DNA from: Prevotella sp.
Lineage (GTDB): Bacteria > Bacteroidota > Bacteroidia > Bacteroidales > Bacteroidaceae
DNA: 41,843 nt
NCBI GenBank assembly: GCA_021636625.1
Contig: JAJWLX010000026.1
Coordinates: 1 to 41,843, forward strand
Reading direction: 5' to 3'
Below the pieces are notes generated by a model. That model did not search any database. It saw nothing but the letters and a program-made list of their open reading frames with translations, and had not been told where the DNA came from. Shown here piece after piece: positions 1-7,214 of the stretch; positions within the stretch are counted from its first letter, which is position 1; every line of letters starts with the position of its first letter. Position numbers and translations under genes: made by a program.

Positions 1-2
1 TG

Positions 3-83
3 GATTCATGGTATAAGGCATTCAACATCAAGAAGGGCGACAAGCTCTTTGTTCCTAAGAACAAGCGTGCACATATTTGGTAA
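3..83 (+). CDS. C-terminal end of an upstream gene, possibly a LysM-domain protein (partial)
   Basis: An open frame enters from the left edge and encodes 26 residues ending in NKRAHIW before TAA at 81-83. The stretch FNIKKGDKLFVPKN resembles the last strand of a LysM peptidoglycan-binding repeat, which often closes Bacteroidota glucosaminidases. That identification rests on a short match only. The start and the rest of the protein lie outside the window. The frame is continuous and stops just before the repeat element, which is what a real gene end would look like. Confidence 0.5.
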   Translation, partial: DSWYKAFNIKKGDKLFVPKNKRAHIW

Positions 84-108
84 AAACATGTGGGGTAAGG
101 CATCCCCA

Positions 109-350
109 CACGCCCTGAAAGGGCAGAAGCTCCTAGGGGGGTGCCATAAGTCACATCCAATACGCCCTGAAAGGGCAAAAGCTCCTAGCCCAGGGCATCG
201 CCCTGGGTTAGATCCAGCAACAACAAAGTCGCCCTGAAAGGGCAAAAGCTTTCTATTTCAAAGCTTTTGCCCTTTCAGGGCGACTTTCTATATATACCTT
301 ATACCCAGGGTGCTGCCCTGGGCTAGGAGCTTCTGCCCTTTCAGGGCGTG
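109..350. repeat. Nested inverted-repeat element with GCCCTGAAAGGGC units
   Basis: Five copies of the core GCCCTGAAAGGGC (three forward, two reverse) lie in this gene-free stretch. The inner pair 225-252 and 260-287 is a perfect 28-base inverted repeat around a 7-base loop. The outer arms 109-136 and 323-350 are also perfectly complementary over 28 bases. A further copy at 162-188 runs into a small CCCAGGG/CCCTGGG hairpin at 189-207, with a similar one at 303-321. The same core recurs at 40006-40069 beyond rnfA. The element sits between a plus-strand gene end and a minus-strand gene end, so it may also terminate both. No protein is expected here. Confidence 0.85.
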
Positions 351-364
351 CTGGCATAGAACTT

Positions 365-1282
365 TTACTTGGTTCCGAAATAGAGGAAGAGCATTCCGAG
401 CAAGACGAGGAGGAGATCCACGAACTTCGCCTTGAGGTTCTTCTCGTGGAAGATGGCTGCACCGAAGAGGAAGCTGACGATGACCGAACCACGGCGGATC
501 ATGCTCACGATACTGATCATGGCACCCGGCAGGCTGAGCGCATAGAAATATACGAAGTCGGCAGCCGAGAGGAAGATGCTGATGAAGATGATGCTCCAGT
601 GCCAATGGAATGGAGTGGAGTTCTTCTTTGTTGGCCACCAGATCATCAGGAGCATGGCTCCCATGAGGAAGCACTGGTAGATATTGTACCAGCTCTGTAC
701 GATCATTCTATCTAATCCCACACCTCCATTCTCAGGTGGAGCCATCAGATACTTGTCGTAGAGACCACTCACGGCACCGAGCACAGCAGCCAGTACGATG
801 AAGTAGATCCACTTGTTGTGCTTGAAGTCGATGCCCTCCTTCTTTCCGCTGCGTGAAAGCATGGCAAAGGAGATGATGGCAAGGATGACACCAATCCACT
901 GATAGAGGTTGAGTACCTCACCGTAAACCAGCAGGGCACCCACGAGTGTCATCACCGGACGGGTGGCATTGATAGGACCCACAATGGTGAGCGGCAGATG
1001 CTTCATGCCGAAATAGCCGAAAATCCAACTGCTCAATACGATGAAACTCTTGAGCACGATATACTTGTGAACTTCCCATCCGCCTTCAGCTACATGGAAC
1101 ATGGTTCCATCCAGCGAATTTCCAGTATAGCTCATGATGATGAACGGCAGGAAGATGAGCGATGAGAAAAGCGTGTTCAGAAAGAGCACGGGAATCACTG
1201 CGTTACCTGAAAGTGCCTTCTTCTTGAAGGCATCATAGAATCCCAGCAGCGCTGCTGAGAGAAATGCTAATACTAACCACAT
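365..1282 (-). CDS. EamA/DMT-superfamily membrane transporter
   Basis: The 305-residue protein is almost entirely hydrophobic, with about ten predicted membrane helices arranged as two similar halves. The first half opens with MWLVLAFLSAALLGFYDAF and the second starts near WIYFIVLAAVLGAVSGLYDKY. Internal duplication and size fit the drug/metabolite transporter (EamA) superfamily of inner-membrane exporters or importers. The substrate cannot be told. The frame stays open for 33 codons further upstream, but those codons are made of an intergenic tandem repeat, so the ATG at 1282 is preferred. truA lies upstream on the same strand, 147 bases away, and may be co-transcribed. The 3' end abuts the inverted-repeat element. 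Confidence 0.8.
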   Translation of the reverse strand: MWLVLAFLSAALLGFYDAFKKKALSGNAVIPVLFLNTLFSSLIFLPFIIMSYTGNSLDGTMFHVAEGGWEVHKYIVLKSFIVLSSWIFGYFGMKHLPLTIVGPINATRPVMTLVGALLVYGEVLNLYQWIGVILAIISFAMLSRSGKKEGIDFKHNKWIYFIVLAAVLGAVSGLYDKYLMAPPENGGVGLDRMIVQSWYNIYQCFLMGAMLLMIWWPTKKNSTPFHWHWSIIFISIFLSAADFVYFYALSLPGAMISIVSMIRRGSVIVSFLFGAAIFHEKNLKAKFVDLLLVLLGMLFLYFGTK

Positions 1283-1360
1283 ATTACTTTGAACTTTGAA
1301 CTTTGACCATTGAACTTTATGATTACTTTGAACTTTGAACTTTGACCATTGAACTTTATG
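1283..1360. repeat. Perfect 39-base tandem repeat, two copies
   Basis: Units 1283-1321 and 1322-1360 are identical. Each is built from AACTTTG-like heptads followed by CATTGAACTTTATG. The unit length is a multiple of three, so an artefactual 13-residue repeat appears in frame with the transporter. Related copies lie at 1404-1436 (reverse orientation) and 14063-14080, which suggests a dispersed intergenic family. Confidence 0.85.
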
Positions 1361-1403
1361 ATATGTCTTGTCTTGCAACATATAGGATTATAGCCTATTA
1401 TAC

Positions 1404-1436
1404 TAATCATAAAGTTCAAAGTTCAATGTTCAAAGT
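1404..1436. repeat. Reverse-oriented copy of the AAAGTTC heptad repeat
   Basis: This stretch reads TAATCATAAAGTTCAAAG and continues with GTTCAATGTTCAAAG. It is the reverse complement of the elements at 1283-1360, so the truA-transporter gap carries inverted copies that could pair. It lies directly after the truA stop codon. Confidence 0.7.
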
Positions 1437-2170
1437 CCCATGTACCCTACGTCTTCCAGGAACAATGCGTTGCCTGGCATGCTTTCGCCCGCATCACTGC
1501 GGCTTCCGTTGTGCAGGATATCGAGAAACTGTTCCATCGTGATCTTGCCCCTGCCTACATCAATGAGGGTGCCCACTACGGCACGCACCATATTTCGGAG
1601 AAAACGGTTGGCGGTAATCTCGAAATACCAGGTGGTAGGGGAGGTCTGAACCCATCGGGCTGCCGACACATGGCAGATGGTGGTCTTGTTGTCGCCATCA
1701 GCCTTGCAGAAGGCAGCGTAGTCTTCGTGCTGCAGGAAATACTTTGCCGCCTCATTCATTTTTTCGAAATCGAGGTGGTAGTTCATCTGCAGGGAATAAT
1801 GGCGCTCGAAAGGATCCTTCCGGGTATGTATATAATAATGATAGGTACGCGAGGTAGCTGAGAAGCGGGCGTGCATCTCAGGGTGAACTTCCCTCACTTC
1901 ATATACGGCGATGTCGCGAGGCAGAATCCTATTCAGACGATATGCCAGTTGGTCGGGAGCCATCGGTAGTTTTTCGAAATCGAAGTGCGCCGCCATGTTC
2001 CGGGCGTGCACCCCGGTATCTGTTCTTCCGGCACCCACCACCTCTATCTCCTTTCTGAGAAGGATGGAAAGGGCACGCTGCAACTCCTGCTGCACCGAAT
2101 TGGCATTGGGCTGAATCTGCCAGCCGTGATAGTTGGTTCCGTCGTAACCAAAGAATATAAAATATCTCAT
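1430..2170 (-). CDS. truA: tRNA pseudouridine(38-40) synthase TruA
   Basis: The 246-residue protein converts uridines 38-40 in the tRNA anticodon arm to pseudouridine. The family signature GAGRTDTGVHA is at residues 47-57, with the catalytic aspartate at Asp51. The N-terminal RYFIFFGYDGTNYHGWQ and the later FLRNMVRAVVGTLIDVG segment are also typical. Length is close to the usual 245-270 residues. A TAACTTTG promoter-like box lies on the minus strand at 2194-2201, a short distance before the ATG. The EamA transporter follows on the same strand. Confidence 0.96.
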   Translation of the reverse strand: MRYFIFFGYDGTNYHGWQIQPNANSVQQELQRALSILLRKEIEVVGAGRTDTGVHARNMAAHFDFEKLPMAPDQLAYRLNRILPRDIAVYEVREVHPEMHARFSATSRTYHYYIHTRKDPFERHYSLQMNYHLDFEKMNEAAKYFLQHEDYAAFCKADGDNKTTICHVSAARWVQTSPTTWYFEITANRFLRNMVRAVVGTLIDVGRGKITMEQFLDILHNGSRSDAGESMPGNALFLEDVGYMGL

Positions 2171-2281
2171 TGCTTTTCACTTAAAACGGCTGCAAAGTTA
2201 CTAAAAAAACGTGAAATATGGTATAATAATACAGAATATTTTCAAAAATGGTACAATCTTGAAAGAAAATTGCGATTTTAT

Positions 2282-2312
2282 TTTGCAATATGCTAATAAT
2301 TGTGTACTTTTG
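2282..2312 (+). promoter_or_regulatory. Bacteroidota-type promoter for dapA
   Basis: TTTG at 2282-2285 and TACTTTTG at 2305-2312 are separated by 19 bases, matching the -33/-7 pattern of the Bacteroidota primary sigma factor. Transcription would begin about 2319, giving a leader of under 20 bases before the dapA ATG. Confidence 0.7.
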
Positions 2313-2336
2313 CCAACGATTTTGTTTATTTAGATT

Positions 2337-3224
2337 ATGGCACAGAATATATTTAGGGGCCTTGGTGTTGCCCTCATTACTCCTTTTAAGGCCGATGGTT
2401 CGGTAGATTATCAGTCGCTCAAGCGATTGGTAGAGTTCCAAATTGACAATGGTGCAGACTTCCTCTGCATCCTTGCAACAACTGGTGAGGCTCCTTGCCT
2501 GACCCAGGAAGAGAAAGACAAGATTACAGAATTGGTGAAAGACGTGAACAAGGGTCGCGTCAAGATATTGAAATATTGTGGCGGCAACAATACTGCTGCT
2601 GTCGTAGAGGAAATCAAGAATACCGACTGGAGTGGCATCGATGGCATCCTCAGCATCTGTCCTTATTATAACAAGCCATCACAGGAAGGTTTGTATCAGC
2701 ACTTCAAGGCTATCGCACAGGTTAGTCCGCTGCCTATCGTACTTTATAATGTACCTGGCAGAACCGGTATCAATATGAAGCCGGAAACCACCTGCCGCAT
2801 AGCCCGCGACTTCCCTAATGTGGTAGCCGTGAAGGAGGCGAGTGGTAGTCTGGAGCAGGTAGATGAGATCATCAAGAACAAGCCGGATAATTTCGAAGTA
2901 ATCAGCGGTGATGATGCCCTTACCTTCTCTATGATTGCGAGTGGTGCAGCCGGTGTGATTTCTGTCATCGGTAATGCCCTGCCAAAGGCATTCAGCAGAA
3001 TGATCCGTCTGGAGTTCCGTGGTGAGTACGAGCCAGCCCGCAAGATTCATCATTCCTTCACTGAGCTTTACAGCCTTCTCTTCGTAGATGGAAATCCTGC
3101 CGGTGTGAAGGCATTGCTCAATGATATGGGCTTTATCGAAAACGAGCTGCGCCTGCCGCTGGTTCCTACCCGTATCGCTACCAAGCAGAAGATGAGTGAA
3201 ATCCTCAGAACTTTGAATATTTAA
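2337..3224 (+). CDS. dapA: 4-hydroxy-tetrahydrodipicolinate synthase (DapA)
   Basis: The 295-residue TIM-barrel enzyme condenses pyruvate with aspartate semialdehyde, the first committed step to diaminopimelate and lysine. The Schiff-base lysine is Lys166 in AVKEASG. Tyr137 in the YNVPGRTG motif and Thr48-Thr49 (ATTGE) complete the expected active site. Length matches the family. Related aldolases such as N-acetylneuraminate lyase share the fold, but the ATTGE and YNVPGRTG motifs favour DapA. It has its own promoter, and an inverted repeat follows the stop codon. Confidence 0.95.
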   Translation: MAQNIFRGLGVALITPFKADGSVDYQSLKRLVEFQIDNGADFLCILATTGEAPCLTQEEKDKITELVKDVNKGRVKILKYCGGNNTAAVVEEIKNTDWSGIDGILSICPYYNKPSQEGLYQHFKAIAQVSPLPIVLYNVPGRTGINMKPETTCRIARDFPNVVAVKEASGSLEQVDEIIKNKPDNFEVISGDDALTFSMIASGAAGVISVIGNALPKAFSRMIRLEFRGEYEPARKIHHSFTELYSLLFVDGNPAGVKALLNDMGFIENELRLPLVPTRIATKQKMSEILRTLNI

Positions 3225-3230
3225 TATATT

Positions 3231-3296
3231 GATTAGTGATTAGTTATTATTGATTATTACACGCATAGAATAATCATTGATAACTAATCACTGATC
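3231..3296. repeat. AT-rich inverted repeat after dapA
   Basis: Arms 3231-3258 and 3269-3296 pair over 28 bases with three mismatches around a 10-base loop. The motif is a variation of GATTAGTGATTAGTTAT. It has no U-tract, so it is a weak terminator candidate. It separates dapA from the AraC-type regulator. Confidence 0.75.
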
Positions 3297-3313
3297 ATTA
3301 ATCACTATACATT

Positions 3314-4201
3314 ATGGCTGAAGACAGAAGAATCATACATGAGATTACTCCGCTGATGGGTAAGGATGTGCTTTACATTGCCGATAGGCATAAGAAGGAG
3401 TTTACCTATCCGATACACAATCATTCGGTGTTCGAACTCAATTTTGTGGAGAATGCGGCGGGGGTAAAGCGTATTGTGGGTGATTCTCAGGAGGTAATTG
3501 GCGACTTTGACCTCTGTCTCATCACATCGCCTGATCTGGAACACGTATGGGAACAGAATGTCTGTCGCAGTGAAGACATCCGTGAGATTACCATCCAGTT
3601 TGATTTCAGTATGGGTGAGGAGACTCTCTTCGGAAGAAATCCGTATGCCAGCATTACCCGCATGATGCAGGAGGCAAAGAAGGGACTTTGCTTTCCTCTG
3701 AAGGCGATTATGAAGGTTTATCGATTGCTGGATACCCTGAGTACAGTGAAAGATGGCTTTTATGCCGTGCAGCAGTTTCTCACCATTCTTTATGAACTGT
3801 CGAAGTGTGAGAATGCGAGAACCCTGGCTTCGAGCAGTTATGCCAAGGTAGCGGTGGAGGATGACAGCCGCCGTATTCTGAAGGTAAAGAACTATATCTC
3901 GAAGAACTATATGGATGAACTCCGTTTGCCGAATCTCGCTTCGCTGGCGGGTATGAGCTCGAGTGCCTTCAGCCGATTCTTCAAGCTCCATACGGGCAGA
4001 AACATCTCGGAGTATATTATCGACCTCCGTCTGGGCTATGCCGCCAGAATGCTGGTGGATACAGCCAAAAGCATCAGTGAGATTGGGTTCGACTGCGGTT
4101 TCAATAACCTCAGTAACTTCAATCGCATCTTCAAGAAGAAGAAGGGGTGCTCGCCAAGTGAGTTCAGAGAGAACTATCATAAGACTAGAATTATCGTATA
4201 A
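3314..4201 (+). CDS. AraC-family transcriptional regulator
   Basis: The 295-residue protein has an N-terminal cupin-like sensing half, including HNHSVFELNFVENAAG near residue 36, and a C-terminal double helix-turn-helix at about residues 190-290. The segments LPNLASLAGMSSSAFSRFF and ISEIGFDCGFNNLSNFNRIF are the two recognition units, and GCSPSEFRENY is the usual AraC end. It probably binds DNA in response to a sugar or metabolite. The next gene is uxaC, 139 bases downstream, so control of uronate use is a reasonable guess but not proven. An 11-base inverted repeat in the gap could be its site. Confidence 0.93.
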   Translation: MAEDRRIIHEITPLMGKDVLYIADRHKKEFTYPIHNHSVFELNFVENAAGVKRIVGDSQEVIGDFDLCLITSPDLEHVWEQNVCRSEDIREITIQFDFSMGEETLFGRNPYASITRMMQEAKKGLCFPLKAIMKVYRLLDTLSTVKDGFYAVQQFLTILYELSKCENARTLASSSYAKVAVEDDSRRILKVKNYISKNYMDELRLPNLASLAGMSSSAFSRFFKLHTGRNISEYIIDLRLGYAARMLVDTAKSISEIGFDCGFNNLSNFNRIFKKKKGCSPSEFRENYHKTRIIV

Positions 4202-4215
4202 AATACGCACAACGT

Positions 4216-4259
4216 AATCGTTTAAGTGAAATAATCAAAAATATTTCCCTTAAACGATT
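4216..4259. promoter_or_regulatory. Inverted repeat upstream of uxaC, possible operator
   Basis: AATCGTTTAAG at 4216-4226 and CTTAAACGATT at 4249-4259 are perfect inverted copies, 22 bases apart. The right arm lies about 20 bases before the TATCTTTG box at 4280-4287. The placement suits an operator for the neighbouring AraC-type protein. A terminator of that gene is the alternative. Confidence 0.5.
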
Positions 4260-4279
4260 TCTTTTTGGGATATTTGTTG

Positions 4280-4287
4280 TATCTTTG
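4280..4287 (+). promoter_or_regulatory. TATCTTTG -7 box for uxaC
   Basis: TATCTTTG matches the Bacteroidota -7 consensus and lies 53 bases before the uxaC ATG. The expected TTTG at -33 is only partial (TTTC at 4258-4261), which suggests that the promoter may need an activator. Confidence 0.6.
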
Positions 4288-4340
4288 CGTCATCATTAGT
4301 ATTATTAAATAAATAAACATTTAAAAACTACTATACAGTT

Positions 4341-5744
4341 ATGAAGCAATTTATGGATGAAAACTTCCTGCTTGACACCAAGACAGCGCAGGATCTTTTC
4401 CACAATCATGCGGCTAAGATGCCAATCATCGATTATCACTGCCACCTCATCCCAGAGATGGTTGCGAATGATCACAAGTTCAAGAGCATTACAGAACTCT
4501 GGCTCGGTGGTGACCACTACAAGTGGCGTGCTATGCGTACCAATGGTGTAGATGAGCGTTTCTGCACAGGTACTGATACTAGCGACTGGGAGAAGTTCGA
4601 GAAGTGGGCTGAGACAGTGCCTTATACTTTCCGTAACCCTCTCTATCACTGGACTCACCTGGAGCTCAAGACTGCTTTCGGTATCAATAAGCAGCTCAGC
4701 CCTAAGACAGCCCGTGAAATCTACGATGAGTGTAACGAGAAGTTGCAGTTGCCTGAGTTCAGCGCTCGTGGCTTGATGCGTCATTATAATGTAGAGTGCG
4801 TTTGTACTACAGACGACCCAATCGATGACCTGCGTTACCACAAGCAGACACGTGAGAGCGGTTTCGAAATCAAGATGATTCCTGCTTGGCGTCCTGACAA
4901 GGCTATGAACATCGAGAAGCCAGATTTCGCTGACTATATGAACAAGCTCGGTGAGGTAGCAGGTGTTAACCTCGTTACATTCCAGGATATGGTTGATGCT
5001 TTGCAGAAGCGTCACGACTTCTTCACTGAGAACGGCTGTAAGTTGAGTGACCATGGTATCGAGGAGTTCTACGATGAGCCATACACAGATTCTCAGATTG
5101 AGACTATCTTTGCCAAGGCTATGCGTGGCCAGCAGCTTTCTGCTCTCGAAATCCGTCAGTATAAGCATGCATTCCTCAAGGTTTGCGCTGAGATGGATCA
5201 CGCTGCCGACTGGACACAGCAGTACCACTATGGTGCTATCCGCGACAACAATACACTGATGTACAACAAGCTCGGTGCTGATACCGGTTTCGATTCTATC
5301 GGTGAGTTCACTACAGCCAAGGCTATGAGCAACTTCCTCAATGAGCTCAACATGGAGGGTAAGCTTACACGTACTATCCTCTATACATTGAACCCATGTG
5401 CCAACGAGGTAATCGCTACCATGCTCGGTAACTTCCAGGATGGTTCTTGCCCTGGTAAGATTCAGTTTGGTTCTGGCTGGTGGTTCAACGATCAGCTCGA
5501 TGGTATGACTCGCCAGATGAATGCACTCTCTGTATTGGGTCTCCTGAGCCGTTTCGTAGGTATGTTGACTGACTCTCGTTCATTCCTCAGCTACCCACGT
5601 CACGAGTACTTCCGTCGTTTGCTCTGCAACCTCCTCGGCAATGATGTAGAGAAGGGCTTGCTTCCTAACGACATGGAGAGCCTCTCTCGCATGGTAGAGG
5701 ACATCTCTTACAACAATGCTCGCAACTACTTCAAGTTCTACTAA
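4341..5744 (+). CDS. uxaC: Glucuronate (uronate) isomerase UxaC
   Basis: The 467-residue enzyme interconverts glucuronate with fructuronate and galacturonate with tagaturonate, the entry step of hexuronate breakdown. The metal-binding His33 and His35 sit in IIDYHCHLIPE. Length, the TDDP motif near 155 and the conserved GSGWWFNDQLDGM region near 380 are typical of this amidohydrolase-superfamily family. No other hexuronate genes adjoin it, so partners (oxidoreductases, KDG kinase and aldolase) must lie elsewhere. The AraC-type gene upstream may control it. Codon choice is strongly biased to preferred codons, which suggests high expression. Confidence 0.97.
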   Translation: MKQFMDENFLLDTKTAQDLFHNHAAKMPIIDYHCHLIPEMVANDHKFKSITELWLGGDHYKWRAMRTNGVDERFCTGTDTSDWEKFEKWAETVPYTFRNPLYHWTHLELKTAFGINKQLSPKTAREIYDECNEKLQLPEFSARGLMRHYNVECVCTTDDPIDDLRYHKQTRESGFEIKMIPAWRPDKAMNIEKPDFADYMNKLGEVAGVNLVTFQDMVDALQKRHDFFTENGCKLSDHGIEEFYDEPYTDSQIETIFAKAMRGQQLSALEIRQYKHAFLKVCAEMDHAADWTQQYHYGAIRDNNTLMYNKLGADTGFDSIGEFTTAKAMSNFLNELNMEGKLTRTILYTLNPCANEVIATMLGNFQDGSCPGKIQFGSGWWFNDQLDGMTRQMNALSVLGLLSRFVGMLTDSRSFLSYPRHEYFRRLLCNLLGNDVEKGLLPNDMESLSRMVEDISYNNARNYFKFY

Positions 5745-5779
5745 AGAGTAGTAGAATCTGATTAGCAAAATACTAAGAC

Positions 5780-5820
5780 AAATCCCTTCACGGCATCTTC
5801 TGGGTGTTGTGAGGGGATTT
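5780..5820 (+). terminator. Hairpin terminator after uxaC
   Basis: AAATCCCTTCAC at 5780-5791 pairs with GTGAGGGGATTT at 5809-5820, a 12-base stem with one G-U pair and a 17-base loop. It lies 35 bases after the uxaC stop codon. A TTG start for the next gene would fall inside it. Confidence 0.7.
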
Positions 5821-5848
5821 GTTGCTTGATAACAAAAAACCGGAGTTT

Positions 5849-7168
5849 ATGGGATTAATAGATAAAATAGTAGGTTTCTATGAGGATATTAGGGAGTTGA
5901 ATTCTTCGAATATCCAGGATTTTCGAGGCAAGATGAAATCTTGGCTCAAGATGGGTATGCTCGCCGGCCGTATCTTCTATATCAAGGATATGTGGGCCAG
6001 AGATGTGGCGGCATTGACCTTTGCCTCGTTTATGGCATTGATTCCATTCATGGCGATGATGTTTGTCATTGCCCGCGGTTTCGGTTATACGGCTATGCTG
6101 GAGTCGTGGCTATCTACCACTTTCGAAGCGCAACCCGTTGTGGCTCAGACCATCGTGAATTTCGTTCACAATTATATCGAGAACACTCAGAGTAACTATA
6201 TCATCGGTACGGGTATCGTGATGTTTCTCTATACCATCATCTCGCTGATGCAGAAGATAGAACTCACCTTTGATGACATCTGGCATACGGGGGAACGTTC
6301 GTGGAAGCAGATTGTGACCGAATATCCTACCATCCTTTTCGGACTGGGTATGATGATTCTCTTCGCCTCTTTCTTTAATGTATGGACGGTGAATGTGATA
6401 GATGATGTGGATCGGATTGCTGATATGGGAGAGACCATTCCGGCTTTCATCCTGCATGTAGCTGCATTTGTGCCGATGTTCCTATTCTTCGTGTTCTGCT
6501 ATTGCGTGATACCTAATACCTATATCCGGTTTCGCAGTACTTTGGTGCCTTCGCTTCTGGCGGGCATCAGCATGACGGCATTGCAGTATGGATATATTTA
6601 TCTGCAGGTATTCCTTTCGAGCTATAACGTAATCTATGGTTCGCTTGCTGCCATTCCGCTGTTTCTTCTGTGGCTCCAGATTTCGTGGGCAATCGTAGTG
6701 TTCGGTGCCTTGCTCTGCTATACCAACCAGAACCTGCATCATTATGACCTGGACTTGAAGTACGACCATGTGAAGTTGGAACAGCGTATCAAGGTCTGTG
6801 CTGTGGTGATGCATCAGGTGTGTCATCGCTTCAATGATGGTGAGCAGGCTTTTACGCCGAAAGATATCCATGAGGTGACGAAGATTCCGCAGCAGATCAT
6901 CAATCACGCCGTGAAGGAACTGCTTCAGGCAAAGCTGCTGGTGGAAATCCGAAGCGAGAAGAAGGGTAGTTTCGAGGAATCGATCATCCTGCATCCAATC
7001 GAGAAGATTGATCATCTTACCTATGGAGCGATGATAGAGCGACTCTTTACCTATGGGGCTGATGTTGTGGGACTTGCTGAGCAGAACCCTAACTGGGAAA
7101 AGTGGAAAGACATAGATGTCCTGAATGCAGAGTTCGTAGAAAGTGGCAAGAGTATAAATTTCGTTTAA
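5849..7168 (+). CDS. YihY/BrkB-family inner-membrane protein
   Basis: The 439-residue protein has the YihY/virulence factor BrkB layout. An amphipathic start is followed by RDVAALTFASFMALIPFMAMMF near residue 50 and about six membrane helices up to residue 300. A soluble C-terminal extension of some 140 residues contains a winged-helix-like stretch (FTPKDIHEVTKIPQQIINHAV). The molecular role of the family is unsettled, and the old RNase BN label is regarded as wrong. The frame opens at a TTG at 5819, but that codon lies in the uxaC terminator, so ATG 5849 is chosen; CCGGAG lies just upstream. The hexosaminidase gene follows after 46 bases. Confidence 0.88.
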   Translation: MGLIDKIVGFYEDIRELNSSNIQDFRGKMKSWLKMGMLAGRIFYIKDMWARDVAALTFASFMALIPFMAMMFVIARGFGYTAMLESWLSTTFEAQPVVAQTIVNFVHNYIENTQSNYIIGTGIVMFLYTIISLMQKIELTFDDIWHTGERSWKQIVTEYPTILFGLGMMILFASFFNVWTVNVIDDVDRIADMGETIPAFILHVAAFVPMFLFFVFCYCVIPNTYIRFRSTLVPSLLAGISMTALQYGYIYLQVFLSSYNVIYGSLAAIPLFLLWLQISWAIVVFGALLCYTNQNLHHYDLDLKYDHVKLEQRIKVCAVVMHQVCHRFNDGEQAFTPKDIHEVTKIPQQIINHAVKELLQAKLLVEIRSEKKGSFEESIILHPIEKIDHLTYGAMIERLFTYGADVVGLAEQNPNWEKWKDIDVLNAEFVESGKSINFV

Positions 7169-7214
7169 TATTAATTAGAATAATAGTATATAAACCTTTA
7201 AAAACCATTAGTGT

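Noticed and set aside
109..287. Regularly repeated GCCCTGAAAGGGC units that look a little like a CRISPR array
   Set aside because: The copies are in both orientations, are self-complementary over 28 bases, have uneven spacing and no unique spacers, and no cas gene is present.
1283..1381. N-terminal extension of the EamA transporter containing HKVQWSKFKVQSN twice
   Set aside because: The extension is the in-frame translation of an intergenic tandem repeat found elsewhere; the transporter's first helix starts at ATG 1282.
2337..3224. Alternative reading of dapA as N-acetylneuraminate lyase or KDG aldolase
   Set aside because: The active-site ATTGE and YNVPGRTG motifs, length and lack of sialic-acid genes nearby favour DapA.
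3305..4210. Long minus-strand open frame opposite the AraC-type gene
   Set aside because: It is an antisense shadow: the plus-strand product has full AraC-family motifs, and the minus-strand product resembles nothing and lacks a promoter.
5819..5848. TTG start for the YihY/BrkB gene
   Set aside because: It lies in the stem of the uxaC terminator; the ATG at 5849 gives a normal family start.
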